Shown here: piece after piece, positions 11,270-22,960 of the stretch
How the letters are laid out: each line of letters begins with the position of its first letter
Numbering within the stretch: the first letter of the stretch is position 1
Source of the DNA: Cryptomeria japonica
Taxonomy: Eukaryota > Streptophyta > Pinopsida > Cupressales > Cupressaceae
NCBI RefSeq assembly: GCF_030272615.1
Contig: NC_081412.1
Span: forward strand, 672,463,823-672,525,822
Direction of reading: 5' to 3'
DNA length: 62,000 nucleotides
Notes under the pieces: model-generated
What the model was told of the DNA's origin: nothing
The model's input: the letters and a program-made list of their open reading frames with translations, nothing else
Databases searched by the model: none
Position numbers and translations under genes: made by a program

Positions 11270-11780
11270 GACACAAGCTATATGTATCAGGTGCATGACA
11301 CTTAGATCTCTATGGTAGTCACATAATAATATATATATCTTCATCAACATGACATCTACTCATCTTTGTGTTATGAACTAACTATACATATCTATGTCTG
11401 AGTGTGCGTGCATGCGTGTGTATGTCTCAAAACATCTATATAATGATCATCAGGGAATTTAAGATGCATATACAACAATATGTTAATTAAATCATTGATG
11501 TGCATCTAATCTAAACTATCCATCACATGAGAATACATAATGAGAATGTAAAACAAAAAGTAAATCCATCCATAATAACACAAGATAAGATTGGAACAAT
11601 GAATCTCATATATATGTGTATGTATAATGTTAGTGTCAATGTACACATATCGCACCACTATAAAAACACATGATGCTAGCATATGTGTCCTTGAACTACA
11701 TAAGTACTTCTGCATGTAAATCAAAAGTATCTACATCCAATGAATAAAAAATGGATCAATTTGTACAAGTCCAAAAACCT
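11270..11780 (+). other. Gypsy sequence 3' of integrase, no gene seen
   Basis: Low-complexity AT-rich DNA with GTGTG/ATATAT patches (11395-11420, 11605-11625). No conserved coding in either strand. Confidence 0.4.
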
Positions 11781-13720
11781 CATGACCCTTAAGGAAGATG
11801 GGTTGCTGAAGTCACAAGTGCCAAACGATCTTGGACTCAGCGTGATGGCTTTCTTACTGAAGTGGACTGTGATCTCATAGTCGTAATGTTGTGTGACCAC
11901 ATGTCTCTTAGCTCTCCTCGCAGATCTGCCATGGTCTCTGGCTATTCCATGAGCTCCTCCTCCATTGAAGCCTCTCTCTAGTGCGCTGCCTCCAAGTCCG
12001 TCACGTACCCTCTTGACACTCTCAGCTCATGCCACTGCTTGATCTCTCTCTCTGAGAAAAGAGTGAAATTCTAACAGAACCTGATCCCTCTACCCCATCA
12101 TGGTGGCCAACTGTGTTTCTCCCTACACTATCTCCACCTATCCCTCCTCATATCCTATTTTTATTTGTGCTATAGGCCCGCACAGATGGGCATGTCTCCC
12201 TACTATCTAGAGGGGTTGGTAGCCATCTAACACTGGGCCTCGAGTCTACATGTTAGGGACAAGTTTCTGCAAGTTCCTAATGGACAATACTTAATCACTC
12301 TACAATGCCCTTTGGAAACATAAAACATTTCTTTATTAATATCCTTGGTATAAAAACCTTTACATGTATATACATATATCAAAGCATGTATGAGAAAAAC
12401 TGAAATTTATGAACTAAAATCATAATGCATACTAGGATCGCCCCTCCACCAATCTAGATCATGTGGAGGTGCCCAACTAGTGGATGCCCCTGTGGCGACT
12501 GCTAGTAATAGTGCCAATGCTAATAGTGTGGATGGTAGTGCAATAGGAGATGGTGGGAGCCTCCTCACTGTAGAGGTTGGTTTGTCTAGGCTCGGGCTCC
12601 CCATTTATTGTCTCTTTATCGACCTCTCACCCTCATCACCCAAGGAGGATTGTTCGTAGTATCACCTCCTGGAGCTCCAACATCTCCTCCTATTGCATCT
12701 ATCGGGAAGATCAGATATGGACCTTCTCTACCCCACCAATTTATGAAGTCCAAAGTGACTCTGCCATCATCAATATCTAATTGTAGTGCAATGTCATCAT
12801 CGACAGTACCCTTAGAGCTGTTATAGACTTCTCCAAGGGTGGGGTGAGGTAGGTCCCACAGTCACATTGTGCTCCTAGTTGAATGAACATATGTTGGGGT
12901 TCTGAGTCGAATAGACTACACCTACCCAAATTGCTACATACACCGTTGCCAGTAGTAAGGCATCACAATGTGGTTAGGTGGCAACTGAGCAAGAATCGGT
13001 TGCCCTGCATTTACAGAATTTAGATGCAATCTGTTGTCTAGGCCCCCATGTCTCAGAATGGATGCCACACAATGTCATTGATCCTAAAATGGTCGATGGT
13101 GACCCTCTAGTATGTGAGGTCCCCAATCTACCACTCACCGCACCATAATGGGTAGTCATGCGACCTCGGCATGTCTATAGGCATTTGCATTGGGAATTTA
13201 ACTATTTGTGTACAAGTGATGTGCTTGAAGATATAAACCTGTTGCAGGGTGCATGTTGTCAGGATTTGGTACTCATGATGTAAGTAGTGCGAGAGATTGT
13301 AGTAAATATGTGTGAGCATGCTTTGCTCCCATGCATACACAGTCCCATGCTCCTCCATCTTCAAGATTAGTGGCACGAACTCGGAAATCAACTCTAATCC
13401 ATGACCATTTGTTAGTACCTGCAGCACCACGGTCACTGTCATGATGTTTCAAATTAGGGGAATCGAAACTCAGCCTTGGCCCAATGCTCGCAAGTAGACA
13501 TGCCTAGTCGCATTGATCCTTCGATCAAGGGACCATTCCTGATGTATAGCCAACTTTTCTCTTGATAGGATGGTGGGTGATTCTCTCTACCCCCACATAG
13601 GTAGCTAGAGGATGTGGTAGACATCAATCAAAGTCACAATTATCTCCCCTATGGAAAGATGGAATGACATGGTATCTACGATCTACCTCTCCATAAGGGC
13701 TCACAACATTGGTGCATGGA
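11780..13720 (-). pseudogene. Plant mobile domain (aminotransferase-like PMD) gene relic, antisense in gypsy
   Basis: Reading the minus strand from about 13705: ALMER then MSFHLSIGEIIVTLIDVYHIL (here split by stops) matches the plant mobile domain signature (LVERWRPETHTFHLP.GE.TITL.DV). It continues with REKLAIHQEW and RRINATRHVYLRALGQG, then a cleaner block at 13442-13128 with ILKMEEHGTVYAWEQSMLTH, LSHYLHHEYQ and CTLQQVYIFKHI, the LLQ.W.YEH region of the domain. Fragments of the following part (RINDIVWHPF) are at about 13080. The tail towards 11800 shows charged, possibly coiled-coil pieces. Several stops make it a pseudogene. This domain occurs in MAIL1/MAIN-type proteins and in transposons. 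Its antisense position between integrase and the 3' LTR of a gypsy element suggests an element-carried extra ORF rather than a separate insertion. Confidence 0.7.
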
Positions 13721-16314
13721 ACTGGAACTTTGGTAAGCGAAAAGTCCACCATAGACCCACTCTCTAAAGTAGCCATCTATTTGTAGTCGTCAACTCCTCA
13801 AATCAATCTTGTAGTGTTTGAAGTAGATGACTTAATGTATTCTCCCACATCGCAGGCAAATTCTACACAATAATAAAACTTCTCATCAATCTCTATCAAC
13901 ATTCTAATCCAAATGCTTGCGCGTCCTTAGTACGTGGTGCAGGAGCACCTAGATTTCTCGATAAAATTTCACAATTTTGGAATGGATGATCCTAAATAGG
14001 ATCAATGAATGAATAATGGACTGTTGGTAGGTCCACAAGCATGTCTTAGGGTTATTTGTAGTTTTTTTGTCTCTAGTGTTAAATTTTTTTCTCAGTTTTG
14101 GCCAATGAGCCTTTGTAAGCCAAAAACGGCATCATTTTCCAAAATAGGGTAAAACTCCTTGTAAGGCCTCATAAGGATTTTGGAAATGTTGGTTTGATGT
14201 TAGGGAACCATCCTAGGGGGTTTGGAGTGAGTAAAAATGTATGTTTCAAAAATGCATGGTGGAGCAAAAGTTGTGATTGTTGCTTGACAACTTTTTGCAA
14301 CTTTTGGAGCAACTTTTCAAAATGATCAAATTGGTGGTTAAGGAGCTGATGGGTGGTTGGTTATGAGTAGGTAGGAATATATAATGCTTTTGAAATCATG
14401 GTAAAAGGGTTCGAAGATCCAAAGAGAATATTTTGAATAATAATTGAGGGTAATTTCTAGATTTTGTATAAAAACTTGTAAATTGTTTATAGCAGTCCAT
14501 ACTAGATGGATTGATCTTGGTACTATTCTTTCATGGTGGTTTAGTATTCATTATTGTGGTTCTTTGGAAGTGATTGTACCTCTTCATTGTGTAGGTTTAG
14601 TGCTTTGTTTGAATTTTTTCTTGAACTGCATTGCTCTCGGTCTGAGCAAAGGGATTAAGACCCTAGTAATGGCTTCAACTTGAAATCCCATTGTGTTTTC
14701 TCAATGACTTTTGGGATTCAATTCATGGAGCCTATGTACAATGTAAAAAGTATTTTTAGTGTCCTAGAAGTTGCATTGGACCAGTTCATTATCATGCCTT
14801 GGGCGAGCTCCGCCATAGCCCGGCTAGGGAACATGACAACATTTTGCACTTTTGCTTGTAGGGGTGATCAAATGTGTTTATGCCAAGTGATTGGTATTGG
14901 ATATGAGTGACTAATAGAGTATCAATAGGAGTACGAAGGTGTGATAGGGTATGGGAATCAACAAACCCCATTGGAGAAGGCTCTTAACCCTTAAACCCTT
15001 AAAAAGAGCCATTTTGGGGTCCGTACCTGTATAGACGTGTCAGACAATCTAACCTCCTAAATCTCAAAGAATGTCCATAAGGGTATTTGGATCACTAAAT
15101 CTCCTAGGATTTCCTTTGGAATCTTTTTGAGTAATTGGGCAAAAACAGTGAAGGTAGGGCTAAAAGGGGCTCAAAGGGCTACTAGGCCTAGAAAATAGGA
15201 ACTTGTGAAAGCGATGGATAAATGGAGTGAAACAAGTCACAAAACCACATGATGGGAGTTGTTACAACATCTCAACATTCTCCTAGTCACCTACAAGTGA
15301 AATTTAAAGATTTTGACATCTTGATGGTTGAACTTTAGTGAGTTCTAGCCTTGATCTTGAGCAATTGAGCAAACTAGTTGATAGAGAGTTTCCCAAAAGA
15401 GTTTAGGTGTTGGAATTGGTTCAAGAGAAGAGTAGGGAGTAAACAAGCATGGAAGCCCACTATGAAACCTCTTTCTAACCTATAAACTAAAATTGCAACT
15501 CTTTTGTGAAATCCTCCCTATCAGTACACCAGCGCACCTTTTTGATGCCAAAGTCCAAGTAGGATGGCATCACGGTCTCCAGACAATAGTGCACGCCCTA
15601 GATGAACACATTACATTAGGACCTGGATGCATCCCCTAGATGTCTATGTACCACTAAAAATAAAAATGCACAAAATATGCATAAATTACACATAAGAGTG
15701 CAATTCGAGGCATACTCGCTCGAGCTCATCGCTCTGCTCCACTGTGGTCCATCTCCTCGATGTTGTTCACCTTATGCTCTCATCTGCATGAATTTTTTGC
15801 TCAGACCCTATTCAAATATTAGCTCAAATACCCATGTGAATAGTGAAAATGACCCTTCCTGGGGTCCACTTTCGATTATATGGCCTAATTTTTGCCTAAA
15901 AATTTTCTCAATCATTTTTGGACAATTTTGGCTCATTATCCTTCTTGTTTTCCCCCACCTCGCTAGGAGAAAAACACGAGGGGGCATATACTCGCCTCCA
16001 TCATATTTTTCTCTTCTATCCACACTCATGTTTCTTTAACATTCTTCTCACCAAAGTAGATTCCTCCATTTTTAATGCTAACAAATTTTCAAATTCTTTT
16101 AGTTTTAGGGGCATAACGCTGAATATTATGCTTCTCATGGAGATTTGGAGGCATCATCCATGATCGATGATTCGACCTCTGTGGCCTCTACAGTATCCTT
16201 TTTGGGCTAAGTACTTATTGCACATATTGCATTCATTGCATTGTATGGGCTTAATAAATTTATATTTTTAAAACTACTTTAGTGCATCTGATCCCTTGAG
16301 TCAATCATCCCACT
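13721..16314 (+). other. Untranslated 3' region of the gypsy remnant (inferred)
   Basis: 2.6 kb without recognisable protein domains between the antisense mobile-domain relic and the polypurine tract. Its GC content is higher than that of the AT-rich flanks elsewhere. It could hold the antisense gene's own promoter, but I cannot identify one. Confidence 0.35.
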
Positions 16315-16329
16315 AAAGTGGGGGCAAAA
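16315..16329 (+). other. Polypurine tract of the plus-strand gypsy element
   Basis: AAAGTGGGGGCAAAA directly precedes TATAGTGTCC, matching the expected layout of a polypurine tract followed by LTR TG (here TA). It fits the orientation of the integrase at 10.2-11.3 kb. Confidence 0.65.
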
Positions 16330-17000
16330 TATAGTGTCCTAAATTGTACCCAATGCATTTATGACACTTATGCATGGTGCATGATGCATTAATGACAAAC
16401 TCATGATCAAAATTCCATCATTTTGGCATCATGAGCCTCAAAGAAAAAGTGCCACAGTTTTCCCTAAAACCCCATTTGGGCCTATCTTTGATGAGATGGA
16501 AGCATGCCATGTAGTTGTTTGTGCACCACACTAACATCCCGATAAGCCCGTAGAATCTCATGCCTTGCAATCAATCAAACACCTTCCGTCACATGTCCTT
16601 AGGCTTGCTTTCGACTATAATGACTTTCTGTGCTCCTTTTTAGTTTTAAAAACTCTTCTTTTCTCATTTGGAAGAGTTTTGGTTCTTTTGGATCTCTTGG
16701 TGCTCCTATCTCTCTTGGCTATCTTGATTGGCTCTCTTTGGTATCTTGGTTCTCTCTTGCATGATTTAAGAAAACTATCAAGTTATCTCTATCTGCAGTG
16801 TTCTTGCAACTATCTTGCAACAAAATGCATGTCTCTCGAGCTTTATCATGCTTGCATCTCAACAAAAGGAGTTTAGCTATACGTCTTGTCTTCTCTTTAT
16901 CATTTAGCCATCTTTTATCATTTCTTTCTCTATAGGATTCTTCATCGTAGAGACCTAGAAAATCCCCTCCTCTGTAGATTATTATCGTTTACTTTGCCAT
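16330..17000 (+). mobile_element. 3' LTR of the plus-strand gypsy element (right end unresolved)
   Basis: It begins TATAGTGTCCTAAATTGTAC right after the polypurine tract. The first bases, TG changed to TA, and the CCTAAATTGTACCC block resemble conifer gypsy LTR starts. The right end is not visible. The sequence grades into a minus-strand LTR near 17.0 kb, so the given end is a placeholder. Confidence 0.45.
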
Positions 17001-17029
17001 TTTTTTCATTTAAAGCTCTTGAACCAATT

Positions 17030-17771
17030 CCCTGTGTATAGAAAGGATGGTAATAGGTTTATTGATGGGGGTTTGTGTTAGGTCAAATCCTGGCTTAGGA
17101 ATTAATGTTGAAATTGAAATAATTGAAATGAAGTAAAGTGCTTTCCTTTTGAGGGAAATGTTAGATCTGATGTAAAAATGCTTGAAATTGAGCTTGATAC
17201 TTTGATGAAGCTTGATTGAATCCTCACACAAGGGTTTAGGATTTTATGTAGAATGTCCTCATAGAATGTTGATCATGAATTATTGAACTTGACTTGACTT
17301 CTCCTTCAATGCTTGATGAATTCTTGATTTCTTGCTAACTTAGGCTTGAATTTGCTAGAGTACAATCAATTTCCAAATTTGGAGATCCTTTCTAGTTCTT
17401 CAAAAGTTACAAAATGATGGGGGTGGGCTTCCTTTTATAACTAACTATGCATTAAGTGTTTGAAATTTCAAAGCAAGCCAACACAAAGCCAAATTTATCA
17501 CCCACATGAAGCGACCATTATGAAGTCCTAATTGGGAGGACCAGGATGCTTAAAGCATCCTAGTCTTGAGCGAATACTAAGGAACCTAAGTCATCCTGGT
17601 TTGATCAACCAGGACTTAAATTAGAACAGGATGTAGAGAATAAGTTGAAAATGTAGATTTCAAGTGGGTGTGAACAAAATCAAATTAGATACCAATCATA
17701 AAAAGGCAGAATGTCAAGGTGATGGCTAGGTGAGAACAAAATTGTATAGGGATACAATTTACGATGCTACA
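17030..17771 (-). mobile_element. Minus-strand gypsy-type LTR, possibly solo
   Basis: On the minus strand the sequence starts TGTAGCATCGTAAATTGTA at 17771, a typical gymnosperm gypsy LTR start. It has a TATA box (TTATAAAA, plus 17433-17440) and then an R/U5-like region with ACCCTTGTGTGAGGATTC. No polypurine tract lies next to 17771 and no pol follows, so it is either a solo LTR or a truncated one. The left end and target duplication were not found. Confidence 0.45.
17433..17440 (-). promoter_or_regulatory. TATA box in minus-strand LTR
   Basis: Minus strand TTATAAAAGGAAG, placed about 330 bases after the LTR start, as expected for a U3 promoter. Confidence 0.4.
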
Positions 17772-18468
17772 ATATGATAGAGTAGTTAATAGTTGGGCAT
17801 GGTTTTAAGGGAGGACAAGGCATCAAAGGGATGTAGCTTGATCTTTCTCATTCTCTATACCCCTAGGCATTGCAACTTATATATTATGTTTGGTATTTTA
17901 TGGCTTTTGATGATGGTAGATATGGGATATGAACTTTACCATGTATCATTAAGAATGAAGGAAAAGTGGTCACTAGTTAGAATGGGTTTCATTGATAAAA
18001 TAGTACTTGAGGCTATAATACTTAGTTATTTCTTCAGAACCTTGTTATATTATGGTATGGGATTTATTCTTATAGTTGTAGCTATAAATAAATGATCAAA
18101 TTTATGTCAAAATGATCTTTCTCTATATATCACAACCATTTTCTCTTTTTACTTTGTGTGTGAGTTCAAATTTGACTACAAGACAAGTACAAATGGATAG
18201 AGTAGACAATGATAGAAGTTGTTATACTTTAAAGGGATAAAAACCCTAAGACTATGACCCTTAATGCTCCTATCCTACTAATTTAAGCCACATTTTTAGG
18301 AGATATTTATGTAAAGGATCTTGATTCCCTTTTTACTATATCCAAAGCATTGACAATTATCTGACACAAGTGCTTAATGTTTGTCTTGTAAAGTTAGCTC
18401 CATATTTGACTTCTAGGTTCTTCTCTATGTCCTCATTCCATTTCTATGTACATTACTATTTCTTTGGT
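17772..18468. other. No gene recognised
   Basis: AT-rich sequence. A 100-residue plus-strand open frame at 17793-18095 has no recognisable motifs. I see no boundary of a known element. Confidence 0.4.
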
Positions 18469-18469
18469 T

Positions 18470-18918
18470 GATGTTGTATTTACTGTATTCTATTAGATTT
18501 AGTCATTTTTGTAGCATTAGCCTAGTTTGTTTACACACAATTCAATATCACAATCTTTTGCAACAAATGAATAAAATCCAAATTCTTAGCTCTCCGTTGG
18601 AGATAATAGCTAGATATATTTGTGTTCCAAATGTTATGAGAGATTTGAAATCTTTTATATTGCATTGATTACTCTAGGGATCTCATTTCATCCTTTACAA
18701 TAGTAAAATGTGTATCAAGTACAAAGTGAGAGAAATAATACAACTGATACTCATGATTAGCCTTACCAACTATTATAAGTCCATTATCTTCAATATTATT
18801 GATGATAACAAAATATAAACTGAATCCAACTTTTCTACCATTCTGGGTTATCTAGTAGATAGGGAGAAGGTTAGGTAATAAATTAGGTATACAAAGGACA
18901 TCCACAAATGTATGAGTG
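18470..18918 (-). pseudogene. Older Ty1/copia relic, 3' part (pre-integrase region)
   Basis: The minus strand reads THTFVDVLCIPNLLPNLLP, then KVGFSLYF, INNIEDNG, GKANHEYQLYYFSHF, an MQYKRFQIS segment where the integrase WHxRxGH region is expected, and near 18500 a degraded C..C..ATKMTKSN block. This is the segment between copia protease and integrase core, with stops. It is cut by the younger element at 18924 and continues at 26624. Excising that element and one CTAGC joins the two halves in frame (ESIYA then STHTFVDV), strong evidence that the two stretches were one gene. Confidence 0.65.
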
Positions 18919-18923
18919 CTAGC
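18919..18923. repeat. Target-site duplication CTAGC (left)
   Basis: CTAGC directly abuts the first base of the 5' LTR and is repeated exactly at 26619-26623. Five base pairs is the usual Ty1/copia duplication length. Confidence 0.9.
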
Positions 18924-20439
18924 TATTAGCATTTGACATTATAATAGACAATGGGAGATTGTTGGCATTTCAATAAGGATATTGACAAGGTTGTTGATGA
19001 TTATGGATATAACTGATTAAGGATGTTTACTATCTTGATATTATTATTTTGTCATTGATGTCAAGAAATTGATTTTCTAATTCAGTATGATGTTGCCATA
19101 TCTTGAGAAGTATGATTTAAAGAGTATAAAGATGTCAGTAAAAGACATATAAAGAATATGATGAATAAGGGGATGAATAAGGTATTCAATAGGCAAGTAT
19201 TACTGAGTTAGACAATGATGAGATCATGATGTTTAGATTATTTTAAACATCATACATATGTTGTAAATTGTAAGGTTAATACTATACTATGTTACTGAGC
19301 AAAGAACCTAGTTGGTAAACCCTAAGGTTATCGCTATTGGTTAATGAAGGCAGAATGTCTACCAAGTGAAGTTTAGTATTTACCGAGTTATTACAGAGTT
19401 GTAACTGAGCTATAACATAATACATTAAATGGTTACATGCGTTATTTAATGAAGGAAGCTGATGAGCTAGAACTGATTAGATGATTGGTATGCCGTGCAT
19501 GAAGTTTGTTAATGAATCTATGGCAAAGGAAAATTGGCATGAAGATCTACAACTCAGATTGAACTGCAATACCCTAGCACAAGTTCCAAGAAATGTATGC
19601 AAGTTCCTAGGTGGGGTAAAACATTTTCAGATCGAAGGATACATTGAACCTGGTCAAAGTTTGAAGATCTGATGGCTATGATTGATCATGGGAAATGTGA
19701 TCAAGGAGATTAAGCGGTTGGCTAATTGTTTATAAATAGGGAACTATTGATAAACAATGTATGCACAGGGATGCAACATAGTGATTACCGAGCATAGAAG
19801 CTTGAAGACCTGTTTGAATAATAGAGTATAGAAGCCCAATAGATGGACAAGATTAGTTCTATGTCTAGATTGTATTGAGCAAATAAGAATCTTCTTTAGC
19901 ATTTTAGATGTGAAGTTGCAAATAGATTTTATTACTGTTATTTTGTGAAAGTGACAGAAAATATCTTAACCGAGTGGACTTAACAATCTTATTTGTAAAA
20001 CCCTCTAGCAAGATGACATTCTGATTGAGTGTTTGAAATCCTTTAACAAGGTCACTTCTAACAAGGTGAAGATCCTAATAGATCTGAAGGAAATCCCTTA
20101 GCCGGGTCACATCTAGCAATTTGTTTGTAATCTTTAATAGGATTTGCTTTTAACTGAGCATACTCTAGAAGAGTATATTTCTTAGTGGGTCCAAAATCCC
20201 ACAGTGGTTTTTCCCTATTTGGGTTTCCATGTTAAATCTGGTGTTATGAGGTTTATGATGTTTATATGCTTTTGAGTTTGCATGTTTAGCAGTTTTGGTT
20301 ATATTACTAAAGTATTTGTTACCTAGGTTGAATCTGATGTTTTTATGGAAGAGTAAGTTTGTATGATTCACCTCCCCCCCACCCTCTCTCATCTTGTTGG
20401 CTATTGGATCTGTACTTACATTAAGTATCAGAACTATCA
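18924..20439 (+). repeat. 5' LTR of the full-length copia element
   Basis: It starts TATTAGCATTTGACATTATA (first G of TG mutated to A) and ends GAACTATCA before the primer-binding site. It includes a C-rich tract near 20373 and the GGGTTTCCATGTTAAATCT block at 20218. The 1516-bp length compares with 1505 bp for the 3' copy. Confidence 0.95.
19731..19738 (+). promoter_or_regulatory. LTR TATA box
   Basis: TATAAATAGG lies about 800 bases into the 5' LTR, the likely U3 promoter for the genomic transcript. The same place in the 3' LTR reads TTATTTATAGGG, so that copy of the box is altered. Confidence 0.55.
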
Positions 20440-20441
20440 AT

Positions 20442-20453
20442 TGGTATTAGAGC
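20442..20453 (+). other. Primer-binding site
   Basis: TGGTATTAGAGC, one change from TGGTATCAGAGC (complementary to the 3' end of initiator tRNA-Met), begins two bases after the LTR. Confidence 0.85.
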
Positions 20454-20510
20454 TTTGGACTCCGGAAGAAAAGTTTAAAGGTACTTGAGGCAAAGATCCG
20501 AAGATCTATA

Positions 20511-21436
20511 AGAGGGATGCACCAAAGCTGAACAAGTCAAGTTTCTCTACATGGCAGAAAAGGATGAAGCTGCACCTATCATGAGTTGGGGAATATGATG
20601 TATATTATCTAGAGAATGATTTCATCACACTGAGCACCTATCCATTGACAATGGAAGAGATAAAGGCAAAGCAAGAACATATCCAAGAAATGATTGAAAT
20701 AACATCTGCATTGACCGACTCAGAGTTTAATGATCTACAAGGTTGCAATGATGCAAAGGCTATGTGGGATAAGCTCATATTAGTATATGGAGGAGATGAA
20801 CATGTTCAAAGAGCAAAAGTAGATAGTCTAAGAGGACAACTTGAATCCATGGGGATGAATGAAGGTGAGAACATAACTCAATACAACACAAGACTAAAGG
20901 AGATTGTCAATCAAATCAAAGGAGTAGGTGGAACTATTGAAGAAAAGGATATAACAAGTAAGTTGTTAAGAACACTTCTACCGGCTTATGCAATCAGAGT
21001 CTCTGCAATCAATGAATTGAGGTCTATACCTAATATGTCAGTTTCTTTAGATGCTACTATTGGTAAGCTACATGCATTTGAGTTAAGTAACTTTGATAAC
21101 AGTGAATCTTTGGTAAATAAAGTTGAATCTGTATTTAATTCTTTTCATCTTGATGAATCTAATGATTACAATGAAAGAAAGTACAAGTACTTTGAAGGAG
21201 ATCACAATGGATCAAGTGAAAGATTTCGTAAGAACATGGAAGAAGTACACAAATTGTATGAGGAAATCAGAAAACAGGAAGAGTTTGAAGCATTATTAGC
21301 TAGAAGGTTACAGAGAGGCAAAGATAAGTATAAAGGAAAATTACCTTTGAAATGTTTCAATTGTGATAAGATAGGACATATGGCTTCTAACTATCCTGAC
21401 AAAGATTCTACTCAAAAGAGAAAATTACCGAGATGA
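20511..21436 (+). pseudogene. Copia gag
   Basis: The reading frame becomes clear at about 20511 (KSSFSTWQKRMKLHL), is hit by a TGA near 20582, then stays open through a UBN2-type gag (NDAKAMWDKLILVYGGDEHV; EGENITQYNTRLKEIV; about 20750-20930). It ends with a zinc knuckle CFNCDKIGHMASNYP whose last Cys is Tyr, so CX2CX4HX4C is incomplete (21353-21397). It stops at 21434-21436. Gag would form the virus-like particle and the knuckle binds RNA. The longest open part starts with ATG at 20651. Confidence 0.85.
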
Positions 21437-22960
21437 CAGACATAAAGACAATCATTACAAAGGACACCGAGACTTTAGAAGAAGAGATAGAAAGACATGC
21501 TTAATAGCTAATGAGGAATCCAATGATGATAAATCAGATGAAACTGATATAGAGGAAGTAGTTTATGTGGCTATCAAAGATGGTTTAGATGAAGAAAGGT
21601 ATGAAGAAAAAGCCCTATTATCTCACATAAACACTAATGATTCTTGGATCATAGATAGTGGATGCTCACATCATATGACAGGTGATAAACACAAGTTTGT
21701 TATGTTAGAACATTATGATGGAGGCTGGGTAAGATTGGTAATGATGCACCATGTCTGGTGAAAGGTAAAGGATCTATAACACTTGTTGATAATGCAAGAT
21801 GCAATGATGTTTATTGGGTTGAAGGTTTGAAATACAATTTGTTGAGTGTAACACAACTAAACAATACAGGTTACCGAATAGAATTTCAGAAAGGAATTGT
21901 CAAAGTTCATGACAAGAATGGAAATTTAGCTGCTACCAGGACATAAACAAAAGGTAACACATTTCACCTTGACTCAACTTGGAACAAGTGTCTATATGCA
22001 AAGATAGATGATACCTGGTTATGGCATAAAAGGTTTTGTCATGTAAATTTTGATAGTCGGATCAAAATAAGTAAGAAGCACTGAGTAAGAGGTCTACCGA
22101 GTCTTGAAAAACCTGAGAATGCTATGTGTCGAGGATGCCAGATGGGTAAGATGACAAGATCAAGCTTTACAAGTAAGTCTTACACTTCTAAGGGAATTTT
22201 AGATCTTGTGCACACTGATCTTTGTGGTCCTATTAAAGTTCAAAGCTATTATGGTGATAAATATTTCATATTATTTGTGGATGATTATTCAAGGATGATG
22301 TCAATAATGTTTTTAAAAGAAAAATCAGAATCTTTTCAAATGTTTAAATAGTACAAGGCAAGAGTTGAAAATGAAACAGGAAGACAATTGAAATGTCTTA
22401 GATCAGATGGAGGAGGAGAGTTCACATCTGATGAGTTCAACCTATTCTGCAATGATCATGGTATTAAAAGACAAGTCTCTGCACCGAGAACTCCATAGCA
22501 GAATGGAATAGCTGAGAGAAGAAACAGATCTATTGTGGATTGTGCTAGAACCCTGATGATTGAAAAGAAAGTGCCACAGACATTTTGGAGAGAAGCAATA
22601 AGCACTGCAATTTACACCCTGAACCGAGTACAACTGAAGAAAGGTACTTTGAAGACACCATATGAAATCTGGTATGACAAGAAACCTAATGTAAGTTATT
22701 TTAAAATCTTTGGAAGTAGATGCTATGTACACAAAGATGATAGAAATGGCAAGTTTGATCAGAAAAGTGAAGAAGGAACATTTCTAGGTTATTCTTCTAG
22801 AAGCAAAGTATTTAAATGTCTGATCAAATCATCTAACAAAATAGTAGAAAGTGCAAATGTGAAAATTGATGAATTTGTAGAAAGAAATGATGAAGGAAAT
22901 TCCAAAGAACTAGAAGATTATGATGAATTTGTCTATGTTCAACCGACAAGTCCTACCGAG
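21437..22960 (+). pseudogene. Copia protease and integrase region
   Basis: After gag the frame shifts. DSWIIDSGCSHHMTG (about 21640-21685) is the aspartic protease active site. A frameshift near 21730-21760 precedes VKGKGSITL and LKYNLLSVTQLNN. The integrase zinc-binding part follows (WHKRFCHVN, CRGCQMGK; 22020-22150). The catalytic core has HTDLCGPI (first Asp), RSDGGGEF (second Asp) and QNGIAERRNR (Glu), all three present. Stops interrupt it at 22084-22086, after QMFK near 22349-22351 and before QNGIAE near 22498-22500 (a Gln codon changed to TAG). The distal integrase (KTPYEIWYDKKPNVSYFKIF) is open from 22535. Confidence 0.9.

Noticed and set aside
12407-12604. Minus-strand frame with a signal-peptide-like segment (ALPSTLLALALLLAVATGA)
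   Set aside because: It lies in the decayed 3' part of the antisense mobile-domain gene and has no further coding support.
17793-18095. 100-residue plus-strand open frame with hydrophobic stretches
   Set aside because: No motif, no start context and AT-rich hydrophobic codon bias; indistinguishable from chance.
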